Of a stretch of DNA of 64,000 nt, positions 43,687-52,385 are shown piece after piece. Below the pieces are notes generated by a model. It made no database searches and was not told where the DNA came from. It saw nothing but the letters and a program-made list of their open reading frames with translations. Position 1 is the stretch's first letter. Each line of letters begins with the position of its first letter. This stretch comes from CALJFL01 sp039964455 (lineage in GTDB: Bacteria > Pseudomonadota > Gammaproteobacteria > Pseudomonadales > Halieaceae), in assembly GCA_039964455.1 (NCBI GenBank), contig JBDVXK010000012.1, positions 682,001-746,000 on the forward strand, in the 5' to 3' direction. Position numbers and translations under genes: made by a program.

Positions 43687-46113
43687 CTAGAAATGGTAGC
43701 CGGCGGTTACGCCGTAGGTGATTGGCGGGGCGTAGGTTGTGGTTGCACCGAGAATACCCAGGTCAAGGGCGTAGTTCTTGAACTCCTCGTCGGTGAAGTT
43801 CTTAACCCAGGCACTCACCCGTACCGCTCTTTCGCCACTCTCCCAACTGATGCGAGCATTGTGCACGTCATAAGATTCCTGCAGTGCACCGGCCGCGTTG
43901 GAGACCTCCAGGTACTGGTCGTCAACAAATAGTCCGTCAACCTGGAAGGCCACGTTGCCACCCAGCATGTCGAGGTTATATCGAACCAGATAGTTAATGC
44001 TGTAATCAGGCGTGTTGGGCAGCTCATTGCCATTAAGGAAATCAATGGGCCAGTCAACCGGGAAGCCCACGGGAGTAACCTGCTGCTGCGGGGTTTCCAC
44101 ACCATCGACATCAGAGTCCTGCAAAGACGCTCCCAGGATGATGTCCCAGTTTTCGTTAGGCGTATAAATAAGCTCCAGCTCCGCGCCCACGTTCTCTGCA
44201 TCGGCGTTGGCAATGCTGGGCGTACCGTCTGAGAAGGTAAAAGCCTGATAATCCTCATAATCGTAATAGAAGATTGCACCGTTGAAGCGCATCTTGCCAT
44301 CCATGAAGTCGGTTTTCAGGCCTACCTCATAGGCGTAAAGCACTTCCTCGTCGTGGCGAATATTATCCAGCCCCACGTTGGCTGAAGGCGCAAAGTTACC
44401 GCCCTTGATACCGCGGTTAACAGAGGCATAGGCCAGTGTGTAGTCGCTCATCCGCCAATCCAACTGCAGGCGGCCGGCCCAATCGCCGTAATCAACCTCG
44501 TCGTTGCTACTGCCCGCGGCCGCAGCCGCCTCATTCAGGTCAAACAGGTCGTCAACCAGTATGCCTTCCTCAGGTGCCGCGAAGCTGGTCTTGAAGTCCA
44601 TCTCCTTATCATCCTGCGACCAGCGCAGGCCAACGATGAAGGTGAGGGTGTCAGTAAAATCCCATTCACCTTGCCCAAAGACGGACCAGTTAGTCGAGTC
44701 CAGGGTGTAGTCCTGAAATACCCCCGGGCTGGTCAATGTGGAAGGGTCAAACCCAAGATCTACTGCGACACCAGACACAGGTGCACCCCGGGTAATCACT
44801 TGCGCATCCGTCTCCATGTCCAGGTAATAACCGCCGGCTACCCAACGGAAGGCATCGCTCTCACCGGACAGTCTTAGCTCCTGAGAAAACTGGGTGAAAT
44901 CTGCAACCGTAGTGAACTCAATGATAGGTACGGGAATACCATCACCGTCCTCGGTGTAGAACTTGTCGAGCGTGAAATAGTTGGTGATCGAGACCAGGTC
45001 CATTGTGTCGCTGAGCTCCCAGTCCAGCTTGGCCGTGGCGCTATCAGTCTCCCTATCCATATATCCGGCATAGTCCGAATAGTGTTCAAACGGCTCAGGG
45101 TGGTCGCCTTCATAAATTGTTCGCCCTGCTTCATCTACCGGTGCAAAGCAATCGAGCTGGCTGGGGCAGAAAAAAACGGCTGCAGTGAACTGCTCCAGAT
45201 TCAGACCACCAGGAGGATCACCACCTTCAAGAATCACGTCGTTGGTGAACTGCTGGAATTCAGGCGGAATATAGGCCTCGGATGCTTTGCCGTAGGGCAG
45301 GAAGTTGTAGCCACCCGTAGGCACGTCTTCATCTTCGGTGTATTTATATTGCAGAGTCAGCACAGCTGTATCGCCCAGATCAAACTGCAGCTCGCCGCGC
45401 AGGGCATAACCGTCGGTACCACCGAGGTCTATACCGCTAGCCGCTAGCCCGGGTGGGTTGCCACCTGGGCCGAATTCAGGGAAGTCCTTGGACTCCATGT
45501 AACCGTCCATCTCAGCAGTACGACCGGCGATTCGACCACGTATGCTGTCACTGAACGAGCCACCAATGGCGAATTCAAGCTCCTGCCTATCGTAGTCACC
45601 AATAGTCCCTTCTATGTAACCATTCAGCTCATCGTCATCAGCGCCCTTGGTCAGGTAATGGATCACACCACCGGTGGCATTACGTCCAAACAGAGTGCCC
45701 TGTGGTCCACGCAACACTTCCACCCGGTCAATATCAAACAACTGTGCATTGATGCCGTTCATGCTTGCCATGTAAACGTCATCAACGTATACCGCCACCG
45801 GCGCTTCGAGGTTGTCGGTAAAGTTGTTCTGGGAGACGCCACGAATATTAAAAACAGTGAGGTTGGGCGAGAAGGTAATCATGGACAGGCCAGGCACCTG
45901 GTCGCTGATCTCTACAGTATTGGTCACGCCCAATGCCTTCATCTGGTCACCGGTATAAGCGGTCACCGAGATGCCAACATCCTGCAGGTTCTGCTCGCGC
46001 TTCTGGGCGGTCACCATGACCTCCTCCAGCACAGCGGCCTGCGCAACACCAGCACCTATGGTAAGCGCGGTCGCGGTTGTTACAGCGTGGGTAATTCTCT
46101 TGAGTTTAAACAT
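43687..46113 (-). CDS. TonB-dependent outer-membrane receptor
   Basis: An 808-residue receptor with a signal peptide ending near GVAQAAV, the plug start VLEEVMVTAQKREQNLQDVG and plug motifs NIRGVSQNNFTD and RVEVLRGPQGTLFGRNATGG, then a barrel ending in a terminal phenylalanine (TAGYHF), the normal signal for barrel assembly. Nine bases separate it from the aldehyde dehydrogenase gene, and the sulfatase follows, so all three are likely one transcript. Ligand unknown; a sulfated or conjugated aromatic is suggested by the neighbours. Confidence 0.88.
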   Translation of the reverse strand: MFKLKRITHAVTTATALTIGAGVAQAAVLEEVMVTAQKREQNLQDVGISVTAYTGDQMKALGVTNTVEISDQVPGLSMITFSPNLTVFNIRGVSQNNFTDNLEAPVAVYVDDVYMASMNGINAQLFDIDRVEVLRGPQGTLFGRNATGGVIHYLTKGADDDELNGYIEGTIGDYDRQELEFAIGGSFSDSIRGRIAGRTAEMDGYMESKDFPEFGPGGNPPGLAASGIDLGGTDGYALRGELQFDLGDTAVLTLQYKYTEDEDVPTGGYNFLPYGKASEAYIPPEFQQFTNDVILEGGDPPGGLNLEQFTAAVFFCPSQLDCFAPVDEAGRTIYEGDHPEPFEHYSDYAGYMDRETDSATAKLDWELSDTMDLVSITNYFTLDKFYTEDGDGIPVPIIEFTTVADFTQFSQELRLSGESDAFRWVAGGYYLDMETDAQVITRGAPVSGVAVDLGFDPSTLTSPGVFQDYTLDSTNWSVFGQGEWDFTDTLTFIVGLRWSQDDKEMDFKTSFAAPEEGILVDDLFDLNEAAAAAGSSNDEVDYGDWAGRLQLDWRMSDYTLAYASVNRGIKGGNFAPSANVGLDNIRHDEEVLYAYEVGLKTDFMDGKMRFNGAIFYYDYEDYQAFTFSDGTPSIANADAENVGAELELIYTPNENWDIILGASLQDSDVDGVETPQQQVTPVGFPVDWPIDFLNGNELPNTPDYSINYLVRYNLDMLGGNVAFQVDGLFVDDQYLEVSNAAGALQESYDVHNARISWESGERAVRVSAWVKNFTDEEFKNYALDLGILGATTTYAPPITYGVTAGYHF

Positions 46114-46156
46114 GGGGTATCCCTCCGAGTGTAGCTTCTAATTATTGCGGCCATTT

Positions 46157-46187
46157 TTAGACCATCTTTTCTCTTATTATTAGACCA
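46157..46187. promoter_or_regulatory. Direct repeat TTAGACCA in TonB receptor promoter region
   Basis: TTAGACCA at 46157-46164 and 46180-46187, 23 bases apart (about two helical turns), in the 174-base region upstream of the receptor gene. This spacing is common for activators that bind direct repeats. The regulator is unknown. Confidence 0.35.
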
Positions 46188-46287
46188 GACATCTACAGCC
46201 TAGACTTGTATGGCAGTGAAATCAAAAATTGACCCTAAGCGCACGGCTTGGGGGCAATAATTCGAAAATGCGGCATTTACCGGCCTG

Positions 46288-47316
46288 CTAGACCTCCAGA
46301 TAGGCCCGCGCCAGGGTGCAGCACTTTTCCACCAGCATAGGCGTCAGCTCCTTTGCCGTCTGGGTTTCACTACGTGTGCGCACCCAGCCAAGATAGGTAA
46401 ACGACCGCGCCAGGAAGAACAGCGGCATGTGGGCCAACTGGGCGTCAGGCAAGTCCCTGTGGGCCCGATAGCCACTGACCATGGCATCGAAAGCAGCGGA
46501 GAAAAAATCCTCCTCCATTTCAAAGTGCAGCGCTGTGGCTAACTCGAACAAGTGCCAACCGAAACCGGCATCATCAAAATCAATAAGCCGCACGGTGTCA
46601 CCATCTACCAGCAGGTTTTCTACAACGAAATCGGCGTGGATCAGGCTGTAGCGATCAGCATTGGCAGGGTCTGCGGCATAGCGGGCCAGGTCATCCCGAA
46701 CCCTGTCACGCGCCCGCAACAGTAAAGCGCGCTCATCGTCGGTAAGCGCAGCTAGCTCCCAGAATGGCCCCCAGAACGGCGTGTCGCCTACCAGGCCTTC
46801 AATGTCCCAGGCGTGACGACTGAAGCCTTCTGGCAAAACCCATCGCGCGGCCTGGTTGTGCAACCTGGCGGCCAGGCCGCCTATGGTGTGATAGATCTGC
46901 TCTACAGCCCCATCTGCCGCCAAACCACCCTCTATCGAGCCAAGCTGCTCACCCTCCAGCCAGGCCATAATATCGACCTGCCGCGGCTCGGGGACCTCGC
47001 CCACCTGCACCGTGAGAAAAAGCTCGCCACTCAATGCTGGCAGCATCTGTGGTACAGAAATTCCGGCGGCCTGCAAAGCGGCAAGCCACTGTAATTCGGA
47101 TCGCAATTCCTCATCGCTATGGTAGGCGTGGCGATGAATGCGCAGGGCGTAGCGCTGGCCCTCTGGGGTCAGCACCTTGAACACACCGTTTTCGCGATAT
47201 TTGATCAGCTCCAGCTCACTACCCTGCAAACCCCACTGTGCCAGGGCGGCGTCTGCAAGCACCTGCATCGCAGCCGCCTGGCCAGCGTCATCCAGTTGGT
47301 AAAACTCGGTGCTCAT
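46288..47316 (-). CDS. Small-molecule kinase of the aminoglycoside phosphotransferase/hydroxylysine kinase fold
   Basis: A 342-residue APH-fold kinase. The catalytic loop is LIHADFVVENLL (H-x-D-x4-N, about residue 228) and the metal site RLIDFDDAGFG. It overlaps by 4 bases the gene for a class III PLP enzyme of the phospho-lyase branch. Hydroxylysine kinase and ethanolamine kinase functions are paired with such phospho-lyases, so it probably phosphorylates the hydroxyl of an amino alcohol. In this catabolic setting a beta-hydroxy arylethylamine is an attractive but unproven substrate. Antibiotic resistance is unlikely. Confidence 0.75.
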   Translation of the reverse strand: MSTEFYQLDDAGQAAAMQVLADAALAQWGLQGSELELIKYRENGVFKVLTPEGQRYALRIHRHAYHSDEELRSELQWLAALQAAGISVPQMLPALSGELFLTVQVGEVPEPRQVDIMAWLEGEQLGSIEGGLAADGAVEQIYHTIGGLAARLHNQAARWVLPEGFSRHAWDIEGLVGDTPFWGPFWELAALTDDERALLLRARDRVRDDLARYAADPANADRYSLIHADFVVENLLVDGDTVRLIDFDDAGFGWHLFELATALHFEMEEDFFSAAFDAMVSGYRAHRDLPDAQLAHMPLFFLARSFTYLGWVRTRSETQTAKELTPMLVEKCCTLARAYLEV

Positions 47317-48608
47317 AGCGACACCTCCGCGAGGCTGTCATCCAACGCCGAAAGCAGTAAGTCGGCATGTTCTGGGTAGAACGGCATAGGGGGCCGCATT
47401 TTCAGGATATTGCCGTGCGCACCGATACGGCTGATGAGAACACCGCGGCGGCACATGGCGTTGATGACGTCATTGGCAATATCGCCGGCCGGTGTCTTCT
47501 GCTCCCGGTCAGTCACCAGTTCCAGGCCAAAGAACATGCCCTTTTGCCGCACATCGCCAATCAATTCGTGTTTGCTCGCCAGTGAGCGCAGCCCTTCTGC
47601 CACATAGGCCCCGGTGCTGACCGCATTGGCCAGCAGGTTTTCATTTTCTAGCACGTCCAGCACTGCCATACCTACCGCGCTGGATACGGGGTTTCCGGCA
47701 AAGGTATTGAAGTACATCGCCCACTCACTAAAGCTGTCGACCAACTCGCCGCGGGCAACAATGCCTGCCACAGGATGGCCGTTGCCCATGGGCTTACCCA
47801 TCACCACAATATCGGGTACGGGCTCATAGGCCTGATGGGACCACCAGTGCTCACCAGTGCGGCCGAAGCCGCCCTGCACTTCATCGGCGATATACAAACC
47901 GCCGGCGGCACGTACCTTGGCAATCGCCTGCTCCACAAAACCATCCGGCGCGTACAGCAGCCCCTCATTCGCGAATTCAGGGCAAATCAGAATTCCGGCA
48001 GTGCCGATACCCCGCTCGGCAAATGTATCAATGGCCTGCTGCACCCGCTCAGCATAAGCAGCGGCAAGATCCTCACTGGCGACTCCGTCCAGACCGCGAT
48101 AGGAGTCCGGTGCCGGTACGCCGATCACCCGCTGTGTCTGCGCTGCCTCGGGCATAAAGCCGGTGCCCAGCTCCCCCACGGCTTCGGTATTACCATGGTA
48201 GGCATCGTTGGTAACGATAATCCCCTGATTGCCACTGGCGTGACGCGCCATGCGCAGCGCCAACTCGTTGGCCTCCGAGCCTGTGCAGGTCAGCATGCCC
48301 ATGTTCAGGCTGTCATCGAACAAGGCGGTCAACCGCTCCAGGTAAGCCACCACATTTTCGTGCAGATAGCGCGTGTGAATATTCAGCGTGGCAGCCTGCG
48401 TTGCCAACGCCTCAACCACATGGGGATGGCAGTGACCACAGGAAGGCACATTGTTGTAAACATCCAGATAGCGATTGCCTTTGCTATCAAACAACCACAC
48501 GCCCTCCCCGCGCACTATCTCCAGCGGCTGCTCATAGAACAACGGCGCGTTCTTACCGATAACCCGGTAGCGCCGTTCAAGAAGCGAATCACTCATCGTA
48601 AAAGCCAT
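47313..48608 (-). CDS. Class III PLP enzyme, amino-alcohol-phosphate phospho-lyase type
   Basis: A 431-residue class III aminotransferase-fold enzyme. The PLP lysine is in MGKPMGNGHPVAG, a version shared with human ethanolamine-phosphate and 5-phosphohydroxylysine phospho-lyases rather than with ordinary omega-transaminases. NNVPSCGHCHPHVVEAL, TGSEANELALRMAR, YFNTFAGNPVSSAVG and ILKMRPPMPF also match that branch. The expected reaction is elimination of phosphate and ammonia from a phosphorylated amino alcohol, leaving an aldehyde. Operon order is SDR, this gene, kinase, with overlaps of 20 and 4 bases. Start at 48608 has AGGTGG upstream; the ATG at 48596 is an alternative. Confidence 0.78.
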   Translation of the reverse strand: MAFTMSDSLLERRYRVIGKNAPLFYEQPLEIVRGEGVWLFDSKGNRYLDVYNNVPSCGHCHPHVVEALATQAATLNIHTRYLHENVVAYLERLTALFDDSLNMGMLTCTGSEANELALRMARHASGNQGIIVTNDAYHGNTEAVGELGTGFMPEAAQTQRVIGVPAPDSYRGLDGVASEDLAAAYAERVQQAIDTFAERGIGTAGILICPEFANEGLLYAPDGFVEQAIAKVRAAGGLYIADEVQGGFGRTGEHWWSHQAYEPVPDIVVMGKPMGNGHPVAGIVARGELVDSFSEWAMYFNTFAGNPVSSAVGMAVLDVLENENLLANAVSTGAYVAEGLRSLASKHELIGDVRQKGMFFGLELVTDREQKTPAGDIANDVINAMCRRGVLISRIGAHGNILKMRPPMPFYPEHADLLLSALDDSLAEVSL

Positions 48609-49380
48609 CCATCACCACCTGGCTCTCGGGCAAGGTGGAGCCGCCATCAACCACGATAGTCTGGCCGGTCAGGTAGGACGCCTCATCAGAGGCGAGAAAC
48701 AGCATGGTGTAGGCAATGTCCTCGGGCACACCCAGGTGACCCTGCGGAATACATTGGGCCATCGCCTTGAGCTCTTCTTCATCACCCAGTTCAGACATGG
48801 CAGCAGTCAGGATATAGCCGGGCTCAACCCCGTTAATGGTGATGTGATCGCGGGCATACTCCAGCGCTGCCGTGCGAATAAAACCGTTCATCCCACCTTT
48901 CGACATGGCGTAGTGAGAGGTGCCCGGCATCGCCACCCGGGGGCCGGTGACCGAGGAAGTAAAAATCATGCGCCCGCCACCCTGCTTGCGAAAGTGCGGT
49001 ACACAGGCCTGAGTGAGCCAGACCGCCGCCTTCATGTTGACCGCCAGGGTTTGGTCCAGCACATCGTCACTGAGATCATCGACATTATGTAGCGGGTAAA
49101 TTGCGGCATTGTGCACACCTATATCAATGCGCCCATAGGTAGCGACCGCCTGTGCAACAACATCATCAACAGCGCTGTGCTGCCCCACGTCACACTGCAC
49201 CAGAATGGCCTTGCCGCCATCAGCCGTAATGTCGTCGACGGTTTGCTGGCCATTACCACTGCTGCGCGTGGCCACCACCACACTGGCACCATGCTGGGCA
49301 AACACCTTGGCAATACCCTCGCCTATGCCCTGCCCTGCGCCGGTAACAATCGCAACTTTACCTGTTAAATCACCAAACAT
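48589..49380 (-). CDS. Short-chain dehydrogenase/reductase
   Basis: A 263-residue classical SDR with the nucleotide loop VTGAGQGIGEG, NAA (HNAAIYPL), the catalytic serine in IFTSSVTGPR and the YxxxK in SHYAMSKGG. Start set at 49380, preceded by GGAGGT; the frame is open 16 codons further. First gene of the operon with phospho-lyase and kinase. It might oxidise or reduce an alcohol/ketone related to the amino alcohol. The substrate is not recognisable. Confidence 0.85.
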   Translation of the reverse strand: MFGDLTGKVAIVTGAGQGIGEGIAKVFAQHGASVVVATRSSGNGQQTVDDITADGGKAILVQCDVGQHSAVDDVVAQAVATYGRIDIGVHNAAIYPLHNVDDLSDDVLDQTLAVNMKAAVWLTQACVPHFRKQGGGRMIFTSSVTGPRVAMPGTSHYAMSKGGMNGFIRTAALEYARDHITINGVEPGYILTAAMSELGDEEELKAMAQCIPQGHLGVPEDIAYTMLFLASDEASYLTGQTIVVDGGSTLPESQVVMDGFYDE

Positions 49381-49452
49381 CGGAAGCACCTCCAGCCCGT
49401 TAAACTGCGTTAAGCATAGCGCATGCACGCAACAAAACTATCGGGCAAACGT

Positions 49453-49565
49453 ATGAGCCAAGCGTATTAGCAAGATGGTGCTATCAGGTGAACTGGCCAC
49501 ACGGGATTGCACTCGGGGCGGTCAGACACACCACAGGCGCATCAGTGCGGCCGAGTTTGGCTCAT
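49453..49565. promoter_or_regulatory. Separated inverted repeat ATGAGCCAA / TTGGCTCAT between divergent SDR and MFS genes
   Basis: Perfect 9-base arms at 49453-49461 and 49557-49565 with 95 bases between, inside the 264-base divergent intergenic region. They could be two sites for one dimeric regulator. No regulator gene is adjacent. Confidence 0.35.
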
Positions 49566-49644
49566 GCTTTAGGTCGATGGCCTTGCCGCTGGCCGTAACG
49601 CATACTAGCCTGCATTACATAAACACGTGGATTGTGGAGACGAA

Positions 49645-50823
49645 ATGTCAGCATCTCGGGATAGCGGTTCCTTATCGGTAGACGTCAACAGTAATGTAGC
49701 ACTGTTGAGCGCTATCTATCTCAGCGTGATTGGTGCGGCGGTTTTCATTGTCCAGCCCGGCTTCGTGCAGGGTCTTGTTGAATTCTACGGCTTCAATGAG
49801 CAGCAAGCGGGTTACATCGCCTCGGCGGAGATCTGGGGGCTGGCGCTGACCACGGTGGTGCTTGCACTGGGCGGCCATAACTACAGCTGGCAGCGTATCT
49901 TCCGATTATCCATCGTACTCTTTGTATTGGGGAATCTTGCCTCCACCCTCACCGATGAACTCTTCGCCTTCAGCGTACTGCGCTTCATCACCGGCCTGGG
50001 CTCCGGTGGCCTGGTGTCACTCACCTTTACCATCATCGGGCTGACCCGCCTTCCCGACCGTAATTTCGGCTTCCTCATCATGGGCGTCCTCACTTACGGC
50101 GCGCTGGGTTTATGGGTTTTTCCGACGGCACTGGCGATGGTGGGACTCAAGGGCATCATTATCTTTTTTGCGCTCTTCGGCGCCAGCGGCTGGTTATGCC
50201 TGTCACACGTTCCTGACTCTGGTGAAGAGCACTTGCAGGTAGAGGAAGATGCCGTCGACCTGGGCGGAACCTTTCGCATTCTGGCGATACTCGCGATGTT
50301 CACCTACTTCTTTGCCCAGGGCGTGATCTGGGCCTACCTGTTCCTCATAGGCCTGAACGGGGGTGTTGATGAGCAGGGAGTAGCCAACGGCCTGATGATT
50401 TCCCAGTTCCTGGGTATTGCCGGTGCCTTTGTCGCTGCAATGGCCGGCAGGCGCTTTGGCCGGGCCTGGCCGCTGGCGATAGGCGTACTGGGCGGCGCTG
50501 CCGTGCTGGCTGCCCTCTTTGGCGAGTTCACGGCCATGGTCTATGCGGTCACTGTGTGTGTTTACAATTTCGCCTGGAATATGACCCACCCATTCCTTCT
50601 GGGTGCCATGTCCAGCTTCGACAAGCACGGCAGAGTCGTTGTTTATGCGGTGGCGGCGCAAATGCTGGGCCTGGCGGTAGGGCCGGCGTTTGCGGCCAGT
50701 CTACTGGGGGATGGCAACTACGATCGGGTAATTGTTGCCGGCATGTTGCTGTTCGTACTCTCTTACGTGCTGATACTGATCCCGCTTATCAACCACTACA
50801 AAGCCGTGCATCGCACCAGCTAG
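49645..50823 (+). CDS. Major facilitator superfamily transporter
   Basis: A 392-residue carrier with about twelve membrane segments, the first at VALLSAIYLSVIGAAVF and a central cytoplasmic loop after TM6 (SHVPDSGEEHLQVEED). The start at 49645 has GGAGA upstream; the frame is open six codons further. Divergent from the SDR/phospho-lyase/kinase operon, whose substrate it may import, and convergent with the Old Yellow Enzyme gene 7 bases away. Specificity unknown. Confidence 0.83.
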   Translation: MSASRDSGSLSVDVNSNVALLSAIYLSVIGAAVFIVQPGFVQGLVEFYGFNEQQAGYIASAEIWGLALTTVVLALGGHNYSWQRIFRLSIVLFVLGNLASTLTDELFAFSVLRFITGLGSGGLVSLTFTIIGLTRLPDRNFGFLIMGVLTYGALGLWVFPTALAMVGLKGIIIFFALFGASGWLCLSHVPDSGEEHLQVEEDAVDLGGTFRILAILAMFTYFFAQGVIWAYLFLIGLNGGVDEQGVANGLMISQFLGIAGAFVAAMAGRRFGRAWPLAIGVLGGAAVLAALFGEFTAMVYAVTVCVYNFAWNMTHPFLLGAMSSFDKHGRVVVYAVAAQMLGLAVGPAFAASLLGDGNYDRVIVAGMLLFVLSYVLILIPLINHYKAVHRTS

Positions 50824-50830
50824 GACTTTA

Positions 50831-52306
50831 TCAGTGAGAATCCGGCTGCCCTTGCCCGGGTATCCAGGCAGGCGCCAGTAGACGGCGTTTACCGTCGAAG
50901 GATTTGGCAATACCGGGCTCGTCCAGATCCTGCCTGTCCCACAGCTCGCAAGTGACCTGCTTGTGCTTCTGGTCCAGACCCTCGCAATAGTTACTGTAGC
51001 GACAAATTATCACCTCCGGCCCATAGCCGGTTCGGACTTTTTCGAACCAATCGGGATCGGCCAGCGCCTGCCGCGCCAATCCTATGATGTCGGCTTTATC
51101 GGACTGCAGAATCTGCTCCGCATGCTCAAAACCAAAAATGCCACCAGCCACTACAACAGGCGTATCAAGCCCGTTATCGCGAAGGGTCTGGCGAATCACC
51201 GACACCGGCTCTATATTGCGGCCAAAAGGACCCTGCTCATCGGAGATGTAACCGGGCATGCACTCATAGCCACTGCGTCCCGTATAGGGATAGGCGGCCC
51301 AACCCACCTTGGGTTGTTTGGCGTCGTCGAACTTGCCACCGCGAGACAGTGACAGGAAGTCCATGCCAGCCTCGGCGAATACCTTGCCAAAGTAACAGGC
51401 GTCATCCAGGCGATTACCCTGCTCAACAATTTCATCGCTGAGAAAGCGGCAACCCACCACAAATTCAGGGCCCGTTGCCTCGCGTACTGCCTGATACACC
51501 TCCAGCGGAAGTCGCACCCGGTTTTCGCGAGCGCCACCGTAGCCGTCGCTGCGAGTGTTGGTGGCTGACAGGAAAGACGCCATGGTATAGGCATGGGCGT
51601 AATGTAATTCCACGCCGTCGAAACCAGCCTGCTCCGCCCGCGACGCGGCGCTGGCAAACAAACCCGGCAGGGTTTGTGGCAGCTCGGCAATCGCAGGAAT
51701 CTGGGTATCGGTCACTCTTTCGCGATACCCCAACTGCATATCCTCCCACTCCTTGGCGGTCAGAACCTCCTGCAAACCCTCTGCGGGCAACGCCAGCAGG
51801 GCGTCCCGAACAGCGGCCTCCTCTGTGTCAGCCAATCCAAGTGCGCTGCGATGGGCCTCGGTAATGGGCAGGAATCGCTGCAAAAATTTGTCGGGATCGG
51901 GTCGCCGGCGAATTGATAGGAAATCGATTATCTGGATGAGAAGACGAGTCTGACCGTCGCTCGCCTCACGCACGACATCTGCAAGTTTTTTCAATCCCGG
52001 CACATAACGGTCATCACCGATGCGCAATAGCGGCCCGCTGGGAATATCGCGAATACCGGTGGCTTCAACCACGATGACCCCAGGCTTGCCCTGGGCAAAG
52101 CGTTCATACCACTGCAGCACGTCGTCGGTGACTTCACCCGCTTCATTGGAGCGCCACGGCACCATGGCCGGCACCCAGGTACGCTGCGTGAGTGACATAG
52201 GGCCAACCTGCAACGGACTGAAGAGCAGGCTGTCAGCTGCCTCGCTGGCGCTGGGCCAGTCATCTTCGACGGCGGTATATTTAATGCGTTCGGCTGGCTT
52301 CCACAT
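50831..52306 (-). CDS. NADH:flavin oxidoreductase, Old Yellow Enzyme family
   Basis: A 491-residue FMN enzyme with a TIM barrel: SPLQVGPMSLTQRTWVPAM at the start, the substrate-binding HYAHAYTMASFLS and the phosphate site VVAGGIFGFE and IGLARQALADPDW. The C-terminal CRYSNYC and QVTCELW hold three cysteines resembling, but not equal to, the 4Fe-4S motif of 2,4-dienoyl-CoA reductases, and there is no second flavin domain. Start at 52306 leaves the MarR-type site at 52336-52351 upstream; an ATG at 52324 is possible. It would reduce an unsaturated ring or enoyl intermediate of the adjoining cluster. Confidence 0.78.
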   Translation of the reverse strand: MWKPAERIKYTAVEDDWPSASEAADSLLFSPLQVGPMSLTQRTWVPAMVPWRSNEAGEVTDDVLQWYERFAQGKPGVIVVEATGIRDIPSGPLLRIGDDRYVPGLKKLADVVREASDGQTRLLIQIIDFLSIRRRPDPDKFLQRFLPITEAHRSALGLADTEEAAVRDALLALPAEGLQEVLTAKEWEDMQLGYRERVTDTQIPAIAELPQTLPGLFASAASRAEQAGFDGVELHYAHAYTMASFLSATNTRSDGYGGARENRVRLPLEVYQAVREATGPEFVVGCRFLSDEIVEQGNRLDDACYFGKVFAEAGMDFLSLSRGGKFDDAKQPKVGWAAYPYTGRSGYECMPGYISDEQGPFGRNIEPVSVIRQTLRDNGLDTPVVVAGGIFGFEHAEQILQSDKADIIGLARQALADPDWFEKVRTGYGPEVIICRYSNYCEGLDQKHKQVTCELWDRQDLDEPGIAKSFDGKRRLLAPAWIPGQGQPDSH

Positions 52307-52335
52307 GGTATTGATTCCGGGCAAACAATGTGGAT

Positions 52336-52351
52336 ATTTTAGACTTAAAAT
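52336..52351. promoter_or_regulatory. MarR-type operator O1 upstream of Old Yellow Enzyme gene
   Basis: ATTTTAGACTTAAAAT is an imperfect palindrome 30 bases before the Old Yellow Enzyme start. The surrounding 22 bases match site O2 at 20 positions, and its inner 12 bases (TTTAGACTTAAA) recur inverted at O3. Confidence 0.6.
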
Positions 52352-52385
52352 GTTTGGGGGCGCAAGCCCTCGATTCGCGCGTTAC

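Noticed and set aside
46288..47316. Aminoglycoside resistance phosphotransferase
   Set aside because: It has the APH fold only. Overlap with a phospho-lyase-type gene and the catabolic setting point to a metabolic kinase.
47775..48659. 294-codon open frame opposite the phospho-lyase-type gene
   Set aside because: Shadow frame with low-complexity composition and no family features.
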